Assembly: GCF_947495025.1 (NCBI RefSeq)
Contig: NZ_CANLXG010000001.1
Span: 496,001-560,000 of the forward strand
Reading direction: 5' to 3'
DNA: 64,000 bases
Source: an uncultured Roseobacter sp.
GTDB lineage: Bacteria > Pseudomonadota > Alphaproteobacteria > Rhodobacterales > Rhodobacteraceae
Both the position numbers and the translations under genes were made by a program. Positions 8,808 to 17,973 of this stretch are shown in pieces. The notes under the pieces were generated by a model that ran no database searches, was not told the origin of the DNA, and saw only the letters and a list, made by a program, of their open reading frames with translations. The first letter of the stretch is position 1; each line of letters opens with the position of its first letter.

Positions 8808-10004
8808 TTAACCTGCTCTTCTGTTTATGACCGATCTGGCCGCCTCTCGTGCCAGATGGTCCGTTTTGGCGACGTTATCAAGGGTCATCTTGGCATCAAT
8901 ATGTCCCGGAGCCGCCGAGAGCGTGTCCAGCACCGCCTCAACCACCTCTGACATCTGGGTAAAACCGATCTCGCCCGCGATAAAGGCATCAAGCGCCGTT
9001 TCCTTGGCCGCGTTGAAAACAGCCCCCGACAGACCGCCGGCTTCCATGACTTCGCGCGCCAGCCGCAACGCCGGCCAGCGGGTCTCACAGGGCGCACGGA
9101 AACTCAGCTGTCCGATGGCCGCCAGATCAAGGCGTTCCACAGGCAGATGGCGACGGTCGGGCCAGTGCAGCGCATAGCCGATGGCGTGTCGCATATCGGG
9201 CGGTCCGACATGAGCCATCAATGCGCCGTCACGGAACCCAACGAGCGCATGGATCATGGATTCGGGGTGTATCACTGCCTCGATCTGCGCAGGCTTTACC
9301 CCAAAGAACTCTTTGGTTTCAATAAGCTCCATGGCTTTGTTAAACATGGATGCGGAATCGATGGTGATCCGCTGCCCCATATCCCAGTTAGGATGCGAGG
9401 ACGCTTCCTTCAGGGTGGCTGTGGCGAGTTTTTCGACCGGCCAGTCGCGGAAGGCACCACCCGACGCAGTAATGATAATGCGCTCTATGGCATCCATATC
9501 CTCGCCGACCAGTGCCTGAAAAACAGCGGAATGTTCACTGTCAACAGGCAGAATGCGCGCCTTATGTGTGCGCGCGGTCGCCAGCATCAGTGCCCCGGCA
9601 CAGACAAGCGATTCCTTGTTGGCAAGCGCGAGGGTTGCCCCCTGCTCTAACGCAGCGATCCCAGGTGCAAGACCCGCCGCACCGACGATAGCCGACATCA
9701 CCCAGTCCGCCGGTCGCGTGGCGGCTTCTGCAATTGCCGCGGTGCCGGCAGCCACTGCAACACCGGAGCCATCCAGTGCCGCGCGCAGATTTTCGAGACG
9801 GCCCTCGTGCGCAGTTACTGCAATTTCTGCTTTCAGCCGGCGTGCATCTTCCGCCAGCTGACTGATGTTCCCCGCACCGGTCAGCGCCACAACCTGATAG
9901 TCCTGTGGCGCGCGCGCAATCAGATCGATGGTATTCTGCCCGATGGAACCTGTCGCACCGAATATGCTGACACGACGCACAGGGTCAGCCCGCCGCCGGG
10001 CCAA
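8808..10004 (-). CDS. dxr: 1-deoxy-D-xylulose 5-phosphate reductoisomerase
   Basis: Dxr makes 2-C-methyl-D-erythritol 4-phosphate with NADPH, the committed step of the MEP isoprenoid pathway. The 398-aa protein has the NADPH motif GATGSIGQ at residues 16-23, ALANKESLV, DSEHSAVFQ and ASGGAFRDWP metal and substrate blocks, and NWDMGQRITIDSASMFNKALE-like SASMFNKAMELIE. Its first 20 bases overlap the end of cdsA, implying translational coupling. UppS just upstream uses the pathway's product. Confidence 0.97.
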   Translation of the reverse strand: MARRRADPVRRVSIFGATGSIGQNTIDLIARAPQDYQVVALTGAGNISQLAEDARRLKAEIAVTAHEGRLENLRAALDGSGVAVAAGTAAIAEAATRPADWVMSAIVGAAGLAPGIAALEQGATLALANKESLVCAGALMLATARTHKARILPVDSEHSAVFQALVGEDMDAIERIIITASGGAFRDWPVEKLATATLKEASSHPNWDMGQRITIDSASMFNKAMELIETKEFFGVKPAQIEAVIHPESMIHALVGFRDGALMAHVGPPDMRHAIGYALHWPDRRHLPVERLDLAAIGQLSFRAPCETRWPALRLAREVMEAGGLSGAVFNAAKETALDAFIAGEIGFTQMSEVVEAVLDTLSAAPGHIDAKMTLDNVAKTDHLAREAARSVINRRAG

Positions 10005-10773
10005 TGAACGACCCGATGATCAGCAGGAAAACCGACGCACCCAGCATCCCGTCGAACCGGTCCAGCAACCCGCCGTGCCCCGGGATCAGCGAAGAGCTGT
10101 CCTTGACACCGACCCGCCGCTTGATCGCGCTTTCAGCGATATCGCCCATCTGGCTGGCCATGGAAATCGCAACCGAGACACCGATGAGCTGCACACCGGC
10201 GCCGGTCTGAGACATAAAGACCGCCCCTACAATCGCCGCACCGATCCACCCGGCACCTGTGCCCGCCCATGTCTTTTTCGGACTGACTTTTGGCCAGAAT
10301 TTCGGCCCGCCAATAAAACGGCCGGCGAAATAGCCCACGACATCCGTTGCAACGACCACAAGCACCAGCCAGAGCATCCAGACAAAGCCCATATCATCGC
10401 GTACCGACATCATGCCGAAACCTGCGAGCATGACCATGACGGTAAAGATCATGAATATTGTCCTGAACGCGCTCAGCTGGCCAAAGCCCACGAGCGCAGG
10501 TGCCAGCAACACCGGCAGGGCAAACCCCAGCGGCAGATAGATTGCCAGAAGCGTCGCAGCACCCGACAGGGCGCCCATCTGAACCGCGACGCCGGGCTCG
10601 GAGGGGTGCAGCATGCGCACCAGCTCCCAGATCATCAGTCCACAGATGCAGGCCACCATGACATGGAAAACATGCCCGCCGGCCCAGACACCCAGCATAC
10701 CGCCCACAACCATCGCGGCACCGGATCCCATCCGCTGCGCCAGGTCAGACCATTTATCGGGTGATGCCGTCAC
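9985..10773 (-). CDS. cdsA: Phosphatidate cytidylyltransferase CdsA
   Basis: CdsA makes CDP-diacylglycerol from phosphatidate and CTP for phospholipid synthesis. The 262-aa protein is a multi-pass membrane protein with about seven hydrophobic segments. It carries the motif SPKKTWAGTGAGWIGA and the C-terminal signature KDSSSLIPGHGGLLDRFDG, including the acidic residues that bind metal. It starts 7 bases after uppS and overlaps dxr at its 3' end. Confidence 0.95.
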   Translation of the reverse strand: MTASPDKWSDLAQRMGSGAAMVVGGMLGVWAGGHVFHVMVACICGLMIWELVRMLHPSEPGVAVQMGALSGAATLLAIYLPLGFALPVLLAPALVGFGQLSAFRTIFMIFTVMVMLAGFGMMSVRDDMGFVWMLWLVLVVVATDVVGYFAGRFIGGPKFWPKVSPKKTWAGTGAGWIGAAIVGAVFMSQTGAGVQLIGVSVAISMASQMGDIAESAIKRRVGVKDSSSLIPGHGGLLDRFDGMLGASVFLLIIGSFIGPAAG

Positions 10774-10780
10774 GATGCCA

Positions 10781-11521
10781 TCAGGCCTTTACGCCACCAT
10801 AGCGGCGATCACGGCCACCATAGGCCTGGCAAAGGCTCTCAAATTCGTCGCGGGTAAAGTCGGGCCAGAGTGTATCGATGAACTCATATTCGGAATAGGC
10901 AGACTGCCACAGCAGAAAGTTTGAAATCCGTGCTTCGCCGCTGGTGCGGATCACCAGATCCGGGTCCGGCAGCACGCAGGTATCAAGATAACGTGGCAGC
11001 GTTTCTTCGTCGACGTTTTCCGGTTTCAGGCGGCCATCGGCCACATCCTGCGCCAGACGGCGGGTCGCCCGTGTGACCTCGTCGCGACCACCGTAATTGA
11101 TCGCAATGGTCAGATTCACAAGGCTGTTGTGTTCTGTAGCCTGTTCGAGCTCGTTCATCAGAACGATCAGCTTGTCATCCAGCCGGTCCCGGTCCCCGAT
11201 AAAGCGCACACGTACACCATTAGCCCGCAACGCTTTGGTTTCCTTGATAATATAGCGGCGGAAAAGGCTCATGAGGCCCGCCACCTCGACCTGGGTGCGT
11301 TTCCAGTTCTCTGTCGAGAAGGCAAAGATCGTCAGGTATTCGACACCGATATGCGGACAGGCTTCAACGATCTCGCGCACACGCCTCGCGCCGGCATGGT
11401 GACCGAACAGGCGCGGCCGGCCGCGCTGGGTCGCCCAGCGGCCGTTGCCGTCCATAATAATTGCCACGTGGTTGGGACATCCCGGAACGCGGGCCGCCTG
11501 AGGCTGGCGTTGCAACGCCAT
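10781..11521 (-). CDS. uppS: Isoprenyl transferase (undecaprenyl diphosphate synthase)
   Basis: The enzyme condenses isopentenyl units into the C55 lipid carrier used for peptidoglycan and polysaccharide export. The 246-aa sequence has the N-terminal signature HVAIIMDGNGRWA with the catalytic Asp24, a GHHAGARRVREIV block, a FAFSTENWKR motif, and the C-terminal DLVIRTSGEARISNFLLWQSAYSE signature. An AGGAG lies before the ATG. It heads the uppS-cdsA-dxr-rseP stretch. Confidence 0.96.
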   Translation of the reverse strand: MALQRQPQAARVPGCPNHVAIIMDGNGRWATQRGRPRLFGHHAGARRVREIVEACPHIGVEYLTIFAFSTENWKRTQVEVAGLMSLFRRYIIKETKALRANGVRVRFIGDRDRLDDKLIVLMNELEQATEHNSLVNLTIAINYGGRDEVTRATRRLAQDVADGRLKPENVDEETLPRYLDTCVLPDPDLVIRTSGEARISNFLLWQSAYSEYEFIDTLWPDFTRDEFESLCQAYGGRDRRYGGVKA

Positions 11522-11603
11522 ACTGTGTGCTCCTTGCCTGTCCTGCGCACGGGCGCGGGTTACTCTGCTTCTTTGTGCGGCAAACAGGCAGATTTCGCAA
11601 GAA

Positions 11604-11612
11604 TTTATAGCA
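11604..11612 (-). promoter_or_regulatory. Candidate extended -10 promoter before uppS
   Basis: On the minus strand the sequence TGCTATAAA forms an extended -10 element in the 149-base gap between frr and uppS, about 85 bases before the uppS ATG. No convincing -35 is present, as is allowed for extended -10 promoters. This would give uppS and the genes after it transcription independent of pyrH-frr. Confidence 0.3.
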
Positions 11613-11670
11613 TAACCGCTCGGGACAATACCCTATCCGATACAGCCACAGGCCCGCGAAACCCGCAGTG

Positions 11671-12234
11671 TCAGACCTGCATGATCTCGCCCTGTTTGGA
11701 TTCCAGCAGGCTGTCGACGGCTTTGATAAAGCGGTCGGTAATCTCCTGAACCTCACCTTCCCAGAGCTTCTGGTCGTCTTCTGACATGCCGTCGCCCTTG
11801 GCCTTTTTGATCTGGTCCATGCCATCGCGGCGGATATTGCGCACGGACACACGGGCGTTCTCGGCGTATTGCCCGGCCACCTTTGTCAGTTCACGGCGGC
11901 GTTCTTCGTTCAGCTCCGGAATCGGCAGCATGATAATTGTGCCGTTCAGCTGCGGATTGATCCCCAGGCCACTTTCACGGATGGCTTTTTCAACCTTGCC
12001 CACGAGGCCCTTGTCCCACACGTTTATGGTTACCATCCGCGGTTCGGGTACGTTGACCGTGCCGACCTGGTTGATCGGCGTACGCTGCCCATAGGCGTCG
12101 ACCATCACCGGCTCCAGCATCGACGCCGAGGCGCGTCCGGTACGCAGTGAGGCAAACTCGGTTTTCAGCGCTGACATGGCGCCGTCCATCCGCCGCTCAA
12201 GGTCATCGGTATCCAGCATAAAATCGTCTGACAT
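11671..12234 (-). CDS. frr: Ribosome recycling factor
   Basis: Frr splits post-termination ribosomes with EF-G. The 187-aa protein has the expected length and motifs: [36 protein letters not shown], and the C-terminal [20 protein letters not shown] helix. The start at 12234 ([11 protein letters not shown]) is chosen because AGGAAGA lies 5 bases upstream; an upstream in-frame ATG at 12276 would add 14 unfamiliar residues. Confidence 0.97.
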   Translation of the reverse strand: MSDDFMLDTDDLERRMDGAMSALKTEFASLRTGRASASMLEPVMVDAYGQRTPINQVGTVNVPEPRMVTINVWDKGLVGKVEKAIRESGLGINPQLNGTIIMLPIPELNEERRRELTKVAGQYAENARVSVRNIRRDGMDQIKKAKGDGMSEDDQKLWEGEVQEITDRFIKAVDSLLESKQGEIMQV

Positions 12235-12788
12235 GGTATTCTTCCTGCCGCAGTTTTCAGCAGTGCCAACCGGCACCGCGAACTTTTCCCAGACGCTTAT
12301 AAAGCGGGATCACCGGGAAAGGCCAGAACAACTGCGCAAGAATCCGGAACGGCGGCCGAGGCCGGCGCAGGGCGTATGGAAAGCCGCGAGGCACAGTGCA
12401 AAGATCCCGGTCGTCACCGCAGCCAGAGCAAACCGCCCGGAGGCCTGCGCGCCTCAGCGACCCGATGAGCAGCCATCAGCACCGTCCGGACACATCCTGG
12501 CACCGCATGCTGCAAATCAGAAACTCCGGAGCGATCCGTTACACCCGGCACCCGGACAACAGTATATTGCCGCACATCCCGCGTGCGAATGATTGTGCGC
12601 CAGGTGAGCATAAAAGGATTACGGCAGCAGGATGCACGCCCTGAACCGCCGGCCTTTCCGGGAGGCGTTTTCCCGGACCAGCAGCGGTTCGCCGGGAATG
12701 CACATCCGCAGGTTATGTCGTGTCTCCGGACGTCAGCAAAACTCTCGGCAAGGAGGTTTCAGCGTAAAACCGACGGGCCACAGACTGC
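12235..12788. other. 554-base intergenic gap between pyrH and frr
   Basis: No convincing gene is seen here. On the minus strand a GTG-started 45-codon ORF (12257-12394) ends just before the frr ribosome-binding site and contains [22 protein letters not shown], which is protein-like, but it has no good Shine-Dalgarno. On the plus strand a lone AAGGAGG (about 12751) is not followed by a start. The gap could be a long frr leader, a small RNA or a decayed gene. Confidence 0.4.
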
Positions 12789-13517
12789 TCAGCCCTGCAC
12801 GCGTGTATAGGTCCCCTCACCCGCCAGAATGCCACGGAAGCCACCGGGTTCATCAAGCGAAAAGACAATGATCGGCAGGTTGTTGTCGCGGGCAAGCGCG
12901 ATGGCCGATGCATCCATAACGCCAAGACGCCGGGCGAGCACATCGTCATAGGACACTGTATCGTAACGCGTGGCATCGGCGTGTTTGGCCGGGTCCTTGT
13001 CATAGACACCGTCGACCTTGGTGCCTTTGAAAATCGCCTCGCAGGACATTTCATTCGCGCGCAGTGTGGCCGCTGTGTCCGTAGTGAAATACGGGTTTCC
13101 GGTTCCTGCGGCAAAAATACAGACACGCTTCTTTTCGAGGTGACGCACAGCGCGGCGGCGGATATACGGCTCTGCCACCTCGTTCATTGTGATGGCGGAA
13201 ATAACCCGCGTGTGTATGCCCAGCCCCTCGAGCGCCGACTGCATTGCCAGCGCATTCATCACGGTCGCCAGCATGCCCATATAATCGGCCGTGGTCCGCT
13301 CCATCCCCTGCGCGGATCCCTGGAGGCCACGGAAGATATTGCCGCCGCCGATAACCATGCAGATTTCGACGCCCATCTCGTGAACCGACTGCACCTCTCT
13401 TGCGATCCGTTCCACGGTGGGCGGGTTCAGGCCAAAGCCCTGATCGCCCATGAGCGCTTCTCCCGATATCTTGAGCATCACCCTGCTGAACTTGGTCTGT
13501 GGTTCGGACTGGGTCAT
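12789..13517 (-). CDS. pyrH: Uridylate kinase PyrH
   Basis: PyrH phosphorylates UMP to UDP. The 242-aa amino-acid-kinase-fold protein has the N-terminal motif [16 protein letters not shown], the GGGNIFRG nucleotide loop, and the [12 protein letters not shown] and [13 protein letters not shown] signatures. An AGGAGC ribosome-binding site precedes the ATG. It is followed by frr as in most bacteria but separated from it by an unusually long gap. rpsB and tsf are not next to it; miaA diverges instead. Confidence 0.97.
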   Translation of the reverse strand: MTQSEPQTKFSRVMLKISGEALMGDQGFGLNPPTVERIAREVQSVHEMGVEICMVIGGGNIFRGLQGSAQGMERTTADYMGMLATVMNALAMQSALEGLGIHTRVISAITMNEVAEPYIRRRAVRHLEKKRVCIFAAGTGNPYFTTDTAATLRANEMSCEAIFKGTKVDGVYDKDPAKHADATRYDTVSYDDVLARRLGVMDASAIALARDNNLPIIVFSLDEPGGFRGILAGEGTYTRVQG

Positions 13518-13607
13518 GTCGGTGCTCCTGACAGGGGTTTAACTGCGGCGCAAAATGTCCGAAAACGCTGGCAACTTCAATGCGCCCCGCACGGGCTGAG
13601 GCAAAAA

Positions 13608-14507
13608 ATGGCGAATGCCCCGATCCATTCTGTTGACGAGGTGCTGGACGGGCTTCCTGCGAACATGCCTGTGCTGATCGCCGGGCCGACTGCCTCGGGA
13701 AAATCGGCTCTGGCGCTGGAAGCTGCCGCACGCTGTGGTGGCATCATCGTCAATGCCGATGCAAGCCAGGTCTATGACTGCTGGCGTGTGCTCACAGCGC
13801 GCCCTTCTGAGGAGGAAGAAGCCTCCGCTCCCCATGCGCTTTACGGTCATATCTCCGCAACGGAGACCTATTCGGCAGGACACTGGCTGCGCGAGGTGCG
13901 CAACCTGCTGGCACAGGATCAGCGGCTGATCATTGTCGGCGGCACGGGCCTCTATTTCAGCGCACTGACCCGCGGTCTGGCCGATATCCCGGCAACGCCG
14001 CCGGAAATACGGACCCGTGCTGACGGCATGTCTGCCGATGACCTGTTGAAAGACATAGATGTGCAGACACGGCACCGTCTCGATACAGCCAACAGGATGC
14101 GGGTACAGCGCGCATGGGAAGTCCAGACCGCAACGGGCCGGGGTCTGGCGGCCTGGCAGGATGACACCGGTCCTGCACTCATCCCCGAGGACACAGCCCG
14201 CTGCATCGTCTTTGATGCACCGAAAGACTGGCTGACGCCGCGGATTGCGCAGCGCTTCGATATGATGCTGGACGCAGGCGCGCTGGAGGAGGCCCGCACT
14301 GTCCTGCCACACTTCGATCCTTCGCTGCCGGCACATCGCGCAATCGGCGCGCCGGAACTGATCGCACATCTGCGGGGCGAAAAGACCCTGGATGAGGCAC
14401 GCGGGGCGGCCGTGGTCGCAACACGTCAGTTTGCAAAACGTCAGCGCACATGGTTCCGCTCGAAAATGAAGACCTGGTGGCAGTTCCGACCAGCGGAGAA
14501 CCGCTGA
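13608..14507 (+). CDS. miaA: tRNA dimethylallyltransferase MiaA
   Basis: MiaA adds a dimethylallyl group to A37 of tRNAs that read UNN codons. From the ATG at 13608, with a GAGG 7 bases upstream, it gives 299 residues. The P-loop GPTASGKS is at residues 26-33, followed by [34 protein letters not shown], and the C-terminal [14 protein letters not shown] tRNA-binding block. The open frame extends upstream antisense to pyrH, but that part is not coding. It diverges from pyrH over 90 bases. Confidence 0.95.
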   Translation: MANAPIHSVDEVLDGLPANMPVLIAGPTASGKSALALEAAARCGGIIVNADASQVYDCWRVLTARPSEEEEASAPHALYGHISATETYSAGHWLREVRNLLAQDQRLIIVGGTGLYFSALTRGLADIPATPPEIRTRADGMSADDLLKDIDVQTRHRLDTANRMRVQRAWEVQTATGRGLAAWQDDTGPALIPEDTARCIVFDAPKDWLTPRIAQRFDMMLDAGALEEARTVLPHFDPSLPAHRAIGAPELIAHLRGEKTLDEARGAAVVATRQFAKRQRTWFRSKMKTWWQFRPAENR

Positions 14508-14596
14508 AACTTTCACAAATTTTACATATGCCTTGCAGAATCCGGCCTGCAGCCTCCACTGGCATGATGAAAAATGATTATTCGCGGACTGGTTGA

Positions 14597-15403
14597 ATGC
14601 CGGAAACAGATCTCAGAATTGTGCCCCTGTCGCAACTTGCCGGCAACAGTGACTGGCGCCTGACACTGGCCCATGACCGCCGCGAACAGTTTCTGATCTG
14701 GGTTACGCGTGGTCAGGGACGGCTGTTGCTGAACGGACAGCGCCGGGGGGTCGGCACACACAACGCGATTGTGGTGCCAGCCGATCACCTTTTTTCGCTG
14801 GATATGGGGCGTCAGGGCGTGGGTCAGGCCGTGATTATCCCGGAAGGCTGTCAGGTTCTGTTTCCCCAGATGCCGCGACTGCTGCGTATCCGCGAAGTCA
14901 GCGCGATGTCGGAGCTGACGGTGCTGATGGAGGCTGCAACCCGGGAACAGGCAGCCGCCCGGCCATTGACCGCGCAGGCGATGGAAGCCCATGGCGCGCT
15001 GATTTCTGTCTGGCTGCAGCGACAGATGGCGCTGGAAGAACACATGCCGGAAAAACGCAATGCTGCGGCCAGACTCTGTGCTGCCTATTGCGGACGTATC
15101 ACGGCACATTTCCGGGAAACCATGACGATGGCCGATCATGCCGCGGCGCTGGGCGTGACGCCGACGCATCTGACCCGGGCGTGCAAAGCTGCAACGGGAC
15201 GGACCGCGGCTGATCTTCTGACGGAGCGTGTCCTTTATGAGGCTCGCAGTCTGCTGACCGGTACGCGCGCACCGGCACAGGATATCGCCCGCCATCTCGG
15301 GTTTGGCAGTGCCGCCTATTTCACACGGTTTATTCAGCACCACACCCAGGCCACGCCCACCGCATTGCGCCGCGCGGGTGCTCAGGCCCCCGAGCTTGCC
15401 TGA
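14597..15403 (+). CDS. AraC family transcriptional regulator
   Basis: This 268-aa protein has an N-terminal cupin-like sensing region (about residues 15-95, with LIWVTRGQGRLLLNGQRRGVG) and a C-terminal double helix-turn-helix of the AraC/XylS type (about 165-268, with HAAALGVTPTHLTRACKAATGRTAADLL and IARHLGFGSAAYFTRFIQHHTQATPTALRR). AraC proteins of this layout usually activate one neighbouring operon. The adjacent ABC transporter is the obvious candidate target, but the effector is unknown. No strong ribosome-binding site is seen before its ATG. Confidence 0.9.
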   Translation: MPETDLRIVPLSQLAGNSDWRLTLAHDRREQFLIWVTRGQGRLLLNGQRRGVGTHNAIVVPADHLFSLDMGRQGVGQAVIIPEGCQVLFPQMPRLLRIREVSAMSELTVLMEAATREQAAARPLTAQAMEAHGALISVWLQRQMALEEHMPEKRNAAARLCAAYCGRITAHFRETMTMADHAAALGVTPTHLTRACKAATGRTAADLLTERVLYEARSLLTGTRAPAQDIARHLGFGSAAYFTRFIQHHTQATPTALRRAGAQAPELA

Positions 15404-15611
15404 CACCAGATACGGCACTTCGCAGCAACGCTGACAGAAAAAGCCGGAATGCGACCCCTGGATGTCGCAAATATTACACCGGATGGCGTTTGTCTGCGTT
15501 GACGGGGTCACCGTGATCATGCCTCATAGGGTCATAAATCAAAACCGGGGGCGCACGATCCCCGATAACTGACGCGCATCAGCGCGCTACAGCCTGACAA
15601 CAGGGGCATCC

Positions 15612-16661
15612 ATGGGACTATTCATACTCAGACGTCTGGGCGTGATGATACTGACGGCACTCTGCCTGACGTTCATCGTGTTCTGGCTCACCAATCTCTA
15701 TCCAAACCTTGAGAAACTGGCCAAAACACAGGGCAACTTCCGCATGTCAGACGAAGCTGTTGCGAGCTTTCTCGACAAGAACGGCTATCTGCAGCCGATG
15801 CCGGTGAAATTCGGCCAGTGGCTTGGTGTCCTGCCCGGATGGGAGTTCGAAGACCCGGAAAGCGGCGAAATCTCGGGCCGGTGTTTTGCGGCCGGCACGC
15901 CGGAGGAAGAGCGCAGCACCTTTTGCGGTGTGATCCAGGGCGACTGGGGGTTTTCAACCGTATTCAAGGATGACGTCGGCGGTATCGTGGCCACCCGGCT
16001 GGGTCTGACGGGCAAGCTGATGTTTGCCGTGATGCTGGTGATGGTGCCCATGGCGCTGATCATCGGGGTGCTGGCCGGCATGCGCGAGGGATCGGTGACG
16101 GACCGGTCGCTCTCAACCTTCTCAATTGCCTCGACTGCCACGCCCGAATACGTTTCGGGCGTCATTTTTATTGCGGTCTTCGCCTCGTCGGCCTTTGGCC
16201 TGAAATGGTTCAAGGGGTCTGCGACCTCTGCCATGGAAAACGCCACCTTCGAGAACTTTACCCTGCCGGTGGTCACCATCGCGCTTTACGGCATGGGCTA
16301 TATCGCGCGGATGACGCGGGCCTCAATGACCGAGGTCATGACCGCCCAGTACATCCGGACGGCGCGCCTCAAGGGCGTGAAATTCTCAGACATCGTTCTG
16401 AAACACGCCCTGCGCAATGCCCTTATCGCCCCCTTCACCGTGATCATGCTCCAGTTCCCCTGGCTGCTGAACGGGGTCGTGATTGTCGAGACGCTCTTTA
16501 ACTACAAGGGCTTTGGCTGGCTGCTCGTACAGGCGGCAGGAAACAACGACATCGAACTGCTGCTGGCGGTCTCGGTTGTCTCGGTCGCCGTGGTTCTGGT
16601 GACACAACTGATATCGGATATCGGTTATGTCTACCTCAATCCACGCATCCGCATCGCATAA
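15612..16661 (+). CDS. Opp/Dpp-type ABC transporter permease (OppB-like)
   Basis: The 349-aa inner-membrane protein has an N-terminal helix (RRLGVMILTALCLTFIVFWL), a periplasmic region of about 100 residues with two cysteines, and five further helices. The permease EAA-type loop is visible as YIRTARLKGVKFSDIVLKHALRNALI. Family members import peptides, nickel or glycosides. The long first periplasmic loop, containing residues such as GRCFAAGTPEEERSTFCG, distinguishes this subfamily. It leads a three-gene transporter operon. Substrate cannot be told from sequence. Confidence 0.92.
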   Translation: MGLFILRRLGVMILTALCLTFIVFWLTNLYPNLEKLAKTQGNFRMSDEAVASFLDKNGYLQPMPVKFGQWLGVLPGWEFEDPESGEISGRCFAAGTPEEERSTFCGVIQGDWGFSTVFKDDVGGIVATRLGLTGKLMFAVMLVMVPMALIIGVLAGMREGSVTDRSLSTFSIASTATPEYVSGVIFIAVFASSAFGLKWFKGSATSAMENATFENFTLPVVTIALYGMGYIARMTRASMTEVMTAQYIRTARLKGVKFSDIVLKHALRNALIAPFTVIMLQFPWLLNGVVIVETLFNYKGFGWLLVQAAGNNDIELLLAVSVVSVAVVLVTQLISDIGYVYLNPRIRIA

Positions 16662-16673
16662 GGGAGATCTGTC

Positions 16674-17891
16674 ATGGAAGAACTTTCCTGGGGCAGCATC
16701 CTTGCCCGCATGTTCCTTCAGCTTGGACCGGTCTGGATCTCGCTGATTGTCCTTTTCACCCTCTCGCTGACCTACAAGCGCCGGCTGGGCCTCTATGGCA
16801 AGCTTTTTGACAGCACGATCGGCATGATCGGTTTTGCGCTGGTGATGTTCTGGGTCTTTGTCGGCGTTTACGGCGGCCCGCTCGATATGCTGGTCACCCA
16901 TGATCCTCTGAGCCAGGTCTCGGGGATGAAAAACAAACCGCCGGGCACACCGATGCGCGGGGTTGAGGAAGGCGAATACGCCTGGTTCCTGCTGGGCGGT
17001 GATAACCTGGCCCGCGATGTTTTCAGCCGCCTGATCAAGGGTGCCTGGGTGGTGGTGCAGATCGCACCGATTGCGACGCTTTTTGCCTTTATGGTTGGGA
17101 TCACCCTGGGCCTGCCCGCCGGCTATTACGGCGGCCGCCTTGACACGACGCTGTCATTCCTGGCGAACCTGATCCTCGCCTTCCCGGTCATCCTGCTGTT
17201 TTACCTGCTGGTGACGCCGGAAATCGTGCTGACAGGTATTCCGAACTATATGGCGCTGTTCCTCTTTGTATTCCCGCTGATCTTTATGTGTATCCTGCTG
17301 AACTCGCGGTACTACACGCAGCCCAAGGTCCGTACGCCGCTGCTGATCGGTGTACTGGGTGGCCTCGGGTGGCTCTATCTGTCGCTTGTCTCGACCGACG
17401 GCAGTGTGGTTGCCACACCAACATACGCCATTCCGGGCCTGCCGCCGTTCCTAGACCTCTTTGACATTGATCCGGGCATTCTGGTGGTCTTTGTCTCGGT
17501 GGTTTTTGTGAACTCGCCGACGGTCTTCCGGATCGTGCGGGGCCTCGCCATGGATATCAAAACCCGCGACTATGTGGCGGCGGCCCAGACCCGAGGTGAA
17601 GGGCCCTGGTACATCATGCTCTGGGAAATCCTGCCCAACGCGCGCGGGCCACTGATCGTCGATTTCTGCCTGCGGATCGGCTACACGACGATCCTGCTGG
17701 GCACGCTGGGCTTCTTTGGCCTGGGGCTGGAATCGGAAAGCCCGGACTGGGGCAGCACGATCAACGCAGGGCGGCGTCTGCTGGCGCTTTATCCGCATGC
17801 GGCGATCGCACCCGCTCTGGCACTTCTGACGCTGGTGCTCGGTCTGAACCTGCTGGCCGATGGCCTGCGCGAGGAAAGCCTGCGCGACTGA
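16674..17891 (+). CDS. Opp/Dpp-type ABC transporter permease (OppC-like)
   Basis: The 405-aa protein is the partner permease, starting 12 bases after the first with GGGAG upstream. It is longer than typical OppC (about 300 aa) because of extra N-terminal helices and an inserted hydrophobic and periplasmic region around residues 185-270 (NYMALFLFVFPLIFMCILL..., then DGSVVATPTYAIPGLPPF). The coupling loop appears as IKTRDYVAAAQTRGEGPWYIMLWEILPNARGPLI. It ends before a hairpin-rich spacer that separates it from the ATPase gene. Confidence 0.92.
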   Translation: MEELSWGSILARMFLQLGPVWISLIVLFTLSLTYKRRLGLYGKLFDSTIGMIGFALVMFWVFVGVYGGPLDMLVTHDPLSQVSGMKNKPPGTPMRGVEEGEYAWFLLGGDNLARDVFSRLIKGAWVVVQIAPIATLFAFMVGITLGLPAGYYGGRLDTTLSFLANLILAFPVILLFYLLVTPEIVLTGIPNYMALFLFVFPLIFMCILLNSRYYTQPKVRTPLLIGVLGGLGWLYLSLVSTDGSVVATPTYAIPGLPPFLDLFDIDPGILVVFVSVVFVNSPTVFRIVRGLAMDIKTRDYVAAAQTRGEGPWYIMLWEILPNARGPLIVDFCLRIGYTTILLGTLGFFGLGLESESPDWGSTINAGRRLLALYPHAAIAPALALLTLVLGLNLLADGLREESLRD

Positions 17892-17898
17892 TGAGAGG

Positions 17899-17955
17899 TT
17901 GAGGGGGGCGCTGCCCCCCTGACCCCCGGGATATTCCGGGCCAGACGACGGCCCG
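17899..17955 (+). repeat. REP-like double-hairpin intercistronic element
   Basis: A perfect 8-bp stem with a 3-base loop (17902-17909 with 17913-17920, AGGGGGGC/GCCCCCCT) is followed at once by a second stem CCCGG-N6-CCGGG (17925-17940) and a CCAGACGACG tail. This arrangement resembles a repeat I recall between many Rhodobacterales genes (GGGGG...CCCCC then CCCGGGATATT and a CCAGA tail). No second copy is in this window. It sits between permease and ATPase genes, where it could attenuate transcription or stabilise mRNA. Confidence 0.6.
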
Positions 17956-17973
17956 CTCCAAAAGGAGAACGAC

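Noticed and set aside
12981..13607. N-terminal extension of the miaA frame (209 residues)
   Set aside because: It lies antisense to pyrH; MiaA has its own start with GAGG at 13608.
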